The notes beneath the pieces are model-generated. The model did not search any database. It was not told the origin of the DNA and saw only the letters and a list, made by a program, of their open reading frames with translations. Both the position numbers and the translations under genes were made by a program. Of a stretch of DNA of 9,733 bases, positions 4,442 to 9,733 are shown piece by piece. The stretch's first letter is position 1, and the number at the start of each line of letters is the position of its first letter. This stretch comes from Candidatus Zixiibacteriota bacterium (GTDB lineage: Bacteria; Zixibacteria; MSB-5A5; SM1-73): assembly GCA_029933635.1 (NCBI GenBank), contig JAOZNS010000094.1:1-9733 (forward strand), in the 5' to 3' direction.

Positions 4442-6679
4442 ATGAGGAAGGTATTTTTGTGGTTGAGCATAGTGTTTCTTTTGCCGGGGAGCAGAACCCT
4501 GGCTGGGGGGTGGATCTGCCAGAACCAGAGCAACTCTCTGGCAGAGGTAGTATTTGTTGATACCCTGAAAGGATGGGCAGTTGGTCAAAATGGGACCATC
4601 CTCCATACCAGAGACGGGGGTAAGACCTGGATTATCCAATCAAGCGGGATCTTCTGTAACAAGCCCTGGGATTGGCTCATGGGGGTTTGCTTTGTTGATT
4701 CACTCAATGGGTGGGTAGTAGGAACAGAGGGAACCATTCTCCATACCCGAGACGGAGGGGAACACTGGGAGAAACAAGAAAGTGGGGTAAGTGAGGAGCT
4801 TTATGGGGTTACCTTCAGGGACACCTCCAATGGTTGGGTGGTGGGAGGTTGGGTTGGGATACTCTACACCACAGATGGAGGAAGGAACTGGAGTCTCCAG
4901 GTGAATGAAGGGGGCCCCTCCCCCCATTGCATTGCGTTTGCTGATTCGCTCAATGGCTGGGCAGCGGGAGTACCCAGAGACCTGGAGCCAACTGCTTACC
5001 GCTCGACAGATGGTGGAGAGAGTTGGGAAGGAGAGGGAGCATTTTCTATCTGGGATTATATTTATAAGATCACATTTGCCGATCCGCTCAATGGTTGGGC
5101 GGCAGGTGAAGGGGATATTGGGGGAGGGGTGATATATTACACTACAAATGCAGGTTCAAGTTGGCATTACTGTCAAGAGGCTTTTCCTTCGAGCATTTTG
5201 GATATCTCCTTTAGCGATGTACGAAATGGTTGGGCGGTGAGCTCTGTTGGAATAAGGCCATTTCATGGAGTGATCTATCACACTTCAGATAGTGGAACAA
5301 CCTGGAATATACAGCTTCTTATAGATGAAGATTACAATACCACTTTTGGCGGTGTTTGCTTCTCAGACAGCAATAATGGATGGGCAGTGGGAATGCATGG
5401 GAGGATAATGCACACTGCCAATGGAGGGAAAAACTGGGATACCCAGAATGGTGGGATGAATAGCTCCCTTTTCCTTCATGATGTATCCTTTGTGGATAAA
5501 AACCAGGGTTGGGGAGTAGGCCATTGCGTCGAAGGATCAACCTCTCCAGGAATCCTTCATAGTTGTGATGGAGGACAGAACTGGATGGTGCAGTTGACTG
5601 GAAACGGGTTGCAAGGTGTTTGTTTTGTGGATACCAACTATGGTTGGGCAGTGGGTAGAGCTGGGACGATCTTTCATACTACCAATGGAGGAGATCAATG
5701 GGACGAGCAGGAGAGTGGGACAGGGGTTATGTTGGAGAAGGTCTGCTTTGTAGACACCCTGAGAGGCTGGACGGTGGGGGATTCTGGGGTTATCCTCCAT
5801 ACCCAAGATGGGGGTAGAAATTGGGGGGAACAAGAGAGTGGAACATCCCAAGGGCTTTATGATGTGGCCTTTGTGGATACAGTTAGGGGATGGATTGTTG
5901 GCAAGGATGGGATTATTCTTCATACTGGGAATGGAGGGAAAGATTGGTTACCGCAAGCAAGTGGCACAGGCTGTGATCTCCTGGGAGTCTGTTTTAAGGG
6001 GAGCTGGAATGGCTGGGTTGTTGGGGATAGTGGGACAATCCTGCATACTATAGATGGAGGAGAAAACTGGTGGAGGCAGGAGAGCGGGACTCAAGTTATG
6101 CTCTGGGATGTCTCCTTCTTAGATTCCCTCAGTGGTTGGGTAGTAGGAGACTCCGGGGTGATCCTGCATACTGAGGATGGAGGGACAAGCTGGTTCAGGG
6201 AAGAGGCGGGGACAAGGAGCAGGCTGGAGGCGGTAACTATGGTTGATGAGGAAGATGGTTGGGCAGTGGGAGGAAAGGCAACCTGGTGGGGAGGGGGAGC
6301 GACTATCCTCAAATACACCGGCCCTACCTATGTGAAGCCAGAGTGGGCATCGGAGGTATTGCCTAAGAGGTATTGGCTGGAGCAGAATTATCCCAATCCG
6401 TTTAACGAAAATACCGTGATTCGTTACTCGTTGCTCGTAGATCGTCAAGGGGAGTCAGGGGAGGGGGGTTCACGAGCACGAACTACGAGCACGAGTTACG
6501 TTAGTTTAAAGGTTTACAATGTGTTGGGGGAGTTGGTGGAGACCTTAGTGGATGAGAGGCAGAGGGTGGGGAGGTATAGGGTGAGATGGGATGCGAGCAA
6601 GGTGGCCAGTGGAGTTTACTTTTGTACTCTCAAAGCAGGAGGTTATCGGCAGACGATTAAGATGGTAGTGATGAAGTAG
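4442..6679 (+). CDS. Secreted Ycf48/BNR-type beta-propeller protein with C-terminal sorting domain
   Basis: From ATG 4442 the protein has 745 residues. Residues 1-22 (MRKVFLWLSIVFLLPGSRTL then AG) are a signal peptide. Residues about 25-635 hold fourteen repeats of the pattern GWAVG-x-x-G-T-I-L-H-T-x-DGG-x-x-W-x-x-Q-x-SGT, about 43 residues each. The third to eighth are divergent and contain insertions, and the last lacks its second half. This is the Ycf48-like/BNR-Asp-box propeller motif; fourteen copies fit two seven-bladed propellers. Residues 644-745 are the sorting domain (NYPNPFNENTVIRYSL to KMVVMK), so the protein is probably surface-anchored or released. Despite the family name, a role in photosystem assembly is not implied: in secreted proteins this fold is generally a binding scaffold. 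Repeats nine to thirteen are the most alike and may be recent amplifications. The sorting domain has the same repeat-derived insertion as the upstream gene. Confidence 0.93.
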   Translation: MRKVFLWLSIVFLLPGSRTLAGGWICQNQSNSLAEVVFVDTLKGWAVGQNGTILHTRDGGKTWIIQSSGIFCNKPWDWLMGVCFVDSLNGWVVGTEGTILHTRDGGEHWEKQESGVSEELYGVTFRDTSNGWVVGGWVGILYTTDGGRNWSLQVNEGGPSPHCIAFADSLNGWAAGVPRDLEPTAYRSTDGGESWEGEGAFSIWDYIYKITFADPLNGWAAGEGDIGGGVIYYTTNAGSSWHYCQEAFPSSILDISFSDVRNGWAVSSVGIRPFHGVIYHTSDSGTTWNIQLLIDEDYNTTFGGVCFSDSNNGWAVGMHGRIMHTANGGKNWDTQNGGMNSSLFLHDVSFVDKNQGWGVGHCVEGSTSPGILHSCDGGQNWMVQLTGNGLQGVCFVDTNYGWAVGRAGTIFHTTNGGDQWDEQESGTGVMLEKVCFVDTLRGWTVGDSGVILHTQDGGRNWGEQESGTSQGLYDVAFVDTVRGWIVGKDGIILHTGNGGKDWLPQASGTGCDLLGVCFKGSWNGWVVGDSGTILHTIDGGENWWRQESGTQVMLWDVSFLDSLSGWVVGDSGVILHTEDGGTSWFREEAGTRSRLEAVTMVDEEDGWAVGGKATWWGGGATILKYTGPTYVKPEWASEVLPKRYWLEQNYPNPFNENTVIRYSLLVDRQGESGEGGSRARTTSTSYVSLKVYNVLGELVETLVDERQRVGRYRVRWDASKVASGVYFCTLKAGGYRQTIKMVVMK

Positions 6680-6693
6680 AAGGCCGTAGATCG
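6421..6693 (+). repeat. Sorting-domain cassette, copy 2 (matches 4091-4363)
   Basis: This is the second copy of the 273-base block: about 94% identical, with no gaps, ending in the same AAGGCCGTAGATCG after the stop codon. Homology ends just beyond, in different arrangements of the repeat words. Confidence 0.9.
6422..6500. repeat. Palindromic repeat inserted in frame within the sorting domain, copy 2
   Basis: The arms are 6422-6445 and 6478-6500. The element differs from 4092-4170 at one base (Asp to Glu in the loop). Such constancy in a loop-coding segment suggests recent copying rather than selection on the protein. Confidence 0.85.
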
Positions 6694-6722
6694 CTGTTCG
6701 TGGATCGTAGATCGTGCTCGTA
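6685..6722 (+). repeat. CGTAGATCG tract after the stop codon
   Basis: CGTAGATCG begins at 6685 (five bases after the stop) and at 6706, separated by CTGTTCGTGGAT and followed by TGCTCGTA. With the copy at 6436 it brackets the cassette, again at 249 bases. Confidence 0.85.
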
Positions 6723-6751
6723 AAGGGGGAGATTGGGGAGAGGGACGCAAT

Positions 6752-6778
6752 AACTCAAGGGACTCATTAAATTCTCTG
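6752..6778 (+). repeat. Degenerate 9-base tandem units
   Basis: AACTCAAGG, GACTCATTA and AATTCTCTG resemble the units at 4391-4426. Both sets follow the post-stop CGTAGATCG tract, so the two intergenic regions share an order of parts. Confidence 0.5.
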
Positions 6779-6789
6779 TAACAAAAAGA

Positions 6790-6832
6790 GGTTATCAGTT
6801 GCCAGCCTGACAAGCGTAAACAACTGATAACC
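6790..6832. repeat. 12-base inverted repeat, possible hairpin
   Basis: GGTTATCAGTTG (6790-6801) and CAACTGATAACC (6821-6832) pair perfectly across a 19-base loop. No T-run follows (CCCGTGAG does), so factor-independent termination is not supported. It may be a palindromic repeat or an mRNA-stabilising hairpin after the propeller gene. Confidence 0.7.
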
Positions 6833-6845
6833 CCCGTGAGCACAA

Positions 6846-6892
6846 GGAAAGGAGAAATCCCCCTTTCCTATGCCCTTTTGTAATATAGGGCA
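6846..6892. repeat. Two small adjacent hairpins upstream of the lyase gene
   Basis: GGAAAGG (6846-6852) pairs with CCTTTCC (6862-6868), and TGCCCT (6871-6876) pairs with AGGGCA (6887-6892). They lie about 120 bases before the lyase start and could be part of an mRNA leader. No known riboswitch is recognised. Confidence 0.45.
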
Positions 6893-6920
6893 AGAGGGGT
6901 GAAAAGACAAGGAGTTTTTG

Positions 6921-6950
6921 AAACTTTAAACAAGGAGGTGGGAGATGTAG
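6921..6950 (+). promoter_or_regulatory. Ribosome-binding leader with ATG immediately followed by TAG
   Basis: AAACTTTAAACAAGGAGG (6921-6938) precedes ATG at 6945-6947 and TAG at 6948-6950. It is a near copy of the working leader at 6986-7011, 64 bases downstream, and of 661-687. In a transcript through here ribosomes could initiate and stop at once, close to the real start of the lyase. Confidence 0.55.
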
Positions 6951-6997
6951 GATAATTTGGCTGGTAGTGAGAGACAGAAGGGGCAAAAACCTTAAAC

Positions 6998-7004
6998 AGG
7001 AGGT
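6998..7004 (+). promoter_or_regulatory. Ribosome-binding site of the 7009 gene
   Basis: AGGAGGT lies four bases before ATG at 7009, inside the leader AAACCTTAAACAGGAGG shared with the two start-stop sites. Confidence 0.8.
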
Positions 7005-7008
7005 AAAG

Positions 7009-9733
7009 ATGCTTTTCAGGAAAGCCCTTCTGATAGTGGCTATTTTGGCCACAGCGGCAAGCTACAGCTTTGCTGGGGAGCATCCCTGTCTGCTTTTCTC
7101 CTCTGATTCTATTGATTACATCAGGGAGAGGATTGAGAGCGGAACGCCCCAGTTGGCCTGGGATGAACTCCTAAACCACCAGGGCGCCCACTATTTGGAC
7201 AATTGCCCTGTATCTTACCATCAAGAGGGATACAGTAATGCCAGGCACGAATACAATGCGCTAGCCAAGTTAGGCTTCCTCCACCTGATAGATGAAGACC
7301 CGGTTATGGCCAATGAGTTCGGAGATAGTGCAATCTCCTACTGCCAGCATTACTTTAAGAAAGAATTGGATGCGGACAACTGTCTTTCAATTGCCGCTCT
7401 CATCTCCAGTTTCTCTTTCTGTTACGACTACTGCTACGACCTGATGTCTGACTCCCTGCGCCAGACCTTCCGGGATATGATCAAAAGGGAGATGGATTTT
7501 GCGTTGTCAAAATGGCATCATGAAATTTATGGCTACTGGGGTAATCACCAGGCTCAGTTGAATGGTGCCCTCGGTCTGGGGGCTATTGTCCTTGACGGAG
7601 AGTTAGTTCAGGGGGAGATATACCACGGGCAGGCCCTGTGGGATACCTGCAAGGCGATGATAACAAACCGCTACCTAAGGGAGCTATATGACAGCGATGG
7701 GGCAGGTTTTGAGGGTTGTCTCTACTCCTCCTTTGGTCTCTCCGGGATAATCCCCTTTATGGAGGCTCTGAAGAGGAAGACGGGCGAGGATATGTTTACA
7801 GAGAATGAGGATATCTTGAGGAAGATAAGTGACTGGCTCACATATGAGATTTTGCCTGAGAGGCACAAATTTAACAACTTGAACGACTCCTTCTATTGGG
7901 ATCTTGATCCCCACTATTCTGAATATGTAGATGGTCACTGGGGGTATTCACTTTGTTGGGGGCCACTGGAGGGAATTTACGATGATCCAGTCCATAAGTG
8001 GGTCTTTGAGAACCTGATTCAGTGGGGAGACATCAACCGCAGAACCAGTGAATGTGGACTGCTTCCCCTGATCATCCTCAATTACAACGATGATCTGGCC
8101 GCAGAGAGCCCGGCAGCCAGGCTTCCCTTATCCAAGCATTTTCGGGGTAGGGGGTTGGTTTACTTCCGCACCGGGTGGGAGGACCCTGAGGACATAATGT
8201 TCAGCTTTGAGTGTGGACCTGCTAAGAACACAGCCACAGGGCACTATTTGGTTAGGCATCATCATTGTGATAAGAACTCTTTCACCCTCTACGCTTATGG
8301 AGAGAGATTTGCTATCGATTCTGGAAAGCTTTGTCAATCTCCTGGATGTCACAATGTGATTTTCATAGATGGTAGAGGGCAGATGTGCCACGCTGAACCC
8401 TGGTATAGTTCGGGAATGATAGAAGAGCAGGTATCTGGGCAGTTCTGCGACTATGTGCACGGGGATGCCACCGATGCCTATAACAGAATGTGGGTGATCC
8501 CCATCCCTGGAACGAGTGGCGGGGCATACGATACAACGCTGGACAACAACCCAGTGCTCAATGCTGACCGGATGGTGACCTTTGTGCGGGGTGATGGTCT
8601 GCCTCCCTACTTTGTCATCGCCGATGACATCAACAAGGATGGCGCCGTCCACCAATACAAGTGGCTTCTGCACACAGCCTGCTGGATAGAAGAGGGCAAT
8701 CCCATAGTCCTCCACGGTTCAACCAGTGACAGATATATGAACATCTATGTGGTCTCCCCCTCGGATTATATCTTCTCCCAGCAGATGTATTCACCGGAGT
8801 TTACTCCTTCTCCCCTCTTTGGTGACGATTCTCCTCCTGATACCACAGGATCAACTCATCCCCTGGCCACAATCAGTAGTTATAATGCCGTTAATCCTTA
8901 CTTCCTATTGGTCCTCTATCCCCATAAGGATGGTCTGGAGGTTCCCACGGTTACCGCTGTGCCCATCACCAATGGCCGATGTGCCCAACTTGCCTGGTCA
9001 ACTGGGAGGGACTACAATATCCTCAAGGCAGGCGGGGAGGTATCTGCAGATTGGCTCTCTACAGATGCTCAGATATGCCTGATCAGGGAGGACTTAGACT
9101 CAACGGTGACCAGGTTTATGATGGCCGAGGGGACGAACCTCTGGATGAGGGGTATACTCTTGGTGGATACCTATGGGGATACAGGCAGCGTGATAAACTC
9201 CGGGGCCCAGGTAGTTATCCACAGCAGCACCCCCCGCCAGTTTAAGATCTATGCTCCCCAGGCCACAGAGTTGGTGGTTAACGATACCACAGTTTCTTTC
9301 TACAGGATAGGGGACTACATCCACTATCCGGGGGTAGCGGGCTCAATTTCCGAAGATGCCACCGTATCTGGATTGCTTTATGTGAGCGGTGATGTCACCG
9401 TAGATAGCGGGGTCACCCTCACCATCCAGCCAGGGGCGGAGCTAAGGTTTGTCGCCGGGTCAGACAACCTGGGCTGTGGGGTAGATTCCGTCCTCTGTGA
9501 GCTCATCGTGGAGGGAAGCCTGGATGCCCAGGGGACTGCTGCTCAACCCATTAGCATCAGCTCTACCTCCTCTGCCTTAGGGGATTGGTGGGGGATAAGG
9601 TTCAAGGAAGGGAGTTGGGGTGAGCTCAGGCATACGGTAGTTGAATATGGCTATTGTGGGGTCTTAGCCGACTCCGGCAGCACAGTAACCATAGACAGTT
9701 GCACCATCCAGAAGAACGAGGTCTATGGGATCA
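7009..9733 (+). CDS. Secreted heparinase II/III-type polysaccharide lyase with beta-helix (3' end outside window)
   Basis: The frame is open from ATG 7009 to the window edge, giving 908 residues without a stop. Residues 1-23 are a signal peptide (MLFRKALLIVAILATAASYS then FA, before GEH). Residues about 25-370 form the alpha-toroid expected of PL12/15/17/21 lyases, with YWGNHQ (Asn179, His180) and EGCLYSSF (Tyr239) in the places of the usual catalytic Asn/His and Tyr. From about 390 the heparinase II/III C-terminal sandwich follows: HHHCDKNSF (417-425), YAYGERFAIDSG (428-439), HNVIFIDG (448-455) and HQYKWLLHT (548-556). The 18-residue step from His419 to Asp437 equals that of the zinc ligands I recall for Pedobacter heparinase II (His408, Asp426). 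Such enzymes cleave acidic polysaccharides by beta-elimination; the substrate is not predictable here. From about 780 a parallel beta-helix begins, homologous to that of the 939 gene. A C-terminal sorting domain is expected beyond the edge. Confidence 0.92.
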   Translation, partial: MLFRKALLIVAILATAASYSFAGEHPCLLFSSDSIDYIRERIESGTPQLAWDELLNHQGAHYLDNCPVSYHQEGYSNARHEYNALAKLGFLHLIDEDPVMANEFGDSAISYCQHYFKKELDADNCLSIAALISSFSFCYDYCYDLMSDSLRQTFRDMIKREMDFALSKWHHEIYGYWGNHQAQLNGALGLGAIVLDGELVQGEIYHGQALWDTCKAMITNRYLRELYDSDGAGFEGCLYSSFGLSGIIPFMEALKRKTGEDMFTENEDILRKISDWLTYEILPERHKFNNLNDSFYWDLDPHYSEYVDGHWGYSLCWGPLEGIYDDPVHKWVFENLIQWGDINRRTSECGLLPLIILNYNDDLAAESPAARLPLSKHFRGRGLVYFRTGWEDPEDIMFSFECGPAKNTATGHYLVRHHHCDKNSFTLYAYGERFAIDSGKLCQSPGCHNVIFIDGRGQMCHAEPWYSSGMIEEQVSGQFCDYVHGDATDAYNRMWVIPIPGTSGGAYDTTLDNNPVLNADRMVTFVRGDGLPPYFVIADDINKDGAVHQYKWLLHTACWIEEGNPIVLHGSTSDRYMNIYVVSPSDYIFSQQMYSPEFTPSPLFGDDSPPDTTGSTHPLATISSYNAVNPYFLLVLYPHKDGLEVPTVTAVPITNGRCAQLAWSTGRDYNILKAGGEVSADWLSTDAQICLIREDLDSTVTRFMMAEGTNLWMRGILLVDTYGDTGSVINSGAQVVIHSSTPRQFKIYAPQATELVVNDTTVSFYRIGDYIHYPGVAGSISEDATVSGLLYVSGDVTVDSGVTLTIQPGAELRFVAGSDNLGCGVDSVLCELIVEGSLDAQGTAAQPISISSTSSALGDWWGIRFKEGSWGELRHTVVEYGYCGVLADSGSTVTIDSCTIQKNEVYGI
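9580..9733 (+). repeat. 154-base beta-helix block shared with the 939 gene
   Basis: This block matches 3174-3327 at 151 of 154 bases and is cut by the window edge, so the full shared length is unknown. It lies in the same frame and at the equivalent point of the helix. Confidence 0.9.

Noticed and set aside
6790..6832. Intrinsic terminator after the propeller gene
   Set aside because: The stem is AT-rich and is followed by CCCGTGAG, not a T-run, and it lies 110 bases past the stop codon. It is listed only as an inverted repeat.
6918..6956. Promoter with TTGAAA and GATAAT before the lyase
   Set aside because: The two boxes are 27 bases apart, far beyond the usual 16-18, and the ribosome-binding leader lies between them.
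8128..8715. Minus-strand reading frame of 195 residues
   Set aside because: It lies wholly inside the lyase gene, opposite its conserved HHHCDKNSF and IDSG region. It is a shadow without recognisable domains.

Overview
The window holds four protein genes, all on the + strand and all apparently exported: the 3' end of one gene, two complete genes, and a fourth that runs off the right edge. Three of the four end in the AsnTyrProAsnProPheAsn-type C-terminal sorting domain (type IX secretion / FlgD-like Ig fold). The fourth probably does too, but its end is outside the window. This protein style, together with long palindrome-rich intergenic DNA, suggests an uncultured bacterium of the FCB group or a nearby candidate phylum (WOR-3, Zixibacteria, KSB1 or Marinimicrobia-like). 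That placement is inference from protein style; there is no marker gene here.

Layout. 1-283: C-terminal sorting domain of a truncated gene. 284-938: 655 bases without a gene, packed with a CGTAGATCG tract, two copies of one palindrome family, two intact and one decayed copy associated with another, two further palindromes, and a ribosome-binding leader whose ATG is followed at once by TGA. 939-4349: 1136-residue secreted protein with a probable carbohydrate-binding region, a glycoside-hydrolase-like barrel, a parallel beta-helix and a sorting domain. 4350-4441: short repeats. 4442-6679: secreted protein with fourteen Ycf48/BNR-type propeller motifs and a sorting domain. 6680-7008: repeats, hairpins and a second start-stop leader. 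7009 to the edge: heparinase II/III-type polysaccharide lyase followed by the same kind of beta-helix as the 939-4349 protein.

How the parts relate. Two of the proteins look like extracellular polysaccharide-degrading enzymes and one like a surface propeller, so the locus reads as a secreted glycan-utilisation or surface-adhesion set. No regulator or transporter is in view, and I saw no convincing promoter or intrinsic terminator.

The strongest unexplained signal is modular. In all three sorting domains the 9-mer CGTAGATCG lies inside the coding sequence, in a loop after the first strand, and again 5-6 bases after the stop codon. The last 58-80 residues are therefore bracketed by direct repeats. 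Two of these cassettes are about 94% identical in DNA although their passenger proteins are unrelated. A separate 154-base beta-helix block is 98% identical between the glycosidase-like and lyase genes. Together these suggest that domains are shuffled or converted between secreted proteins. A 7-base tandem repeat just before the end of the first gene could also switch its terminal residues on and off by slippage.
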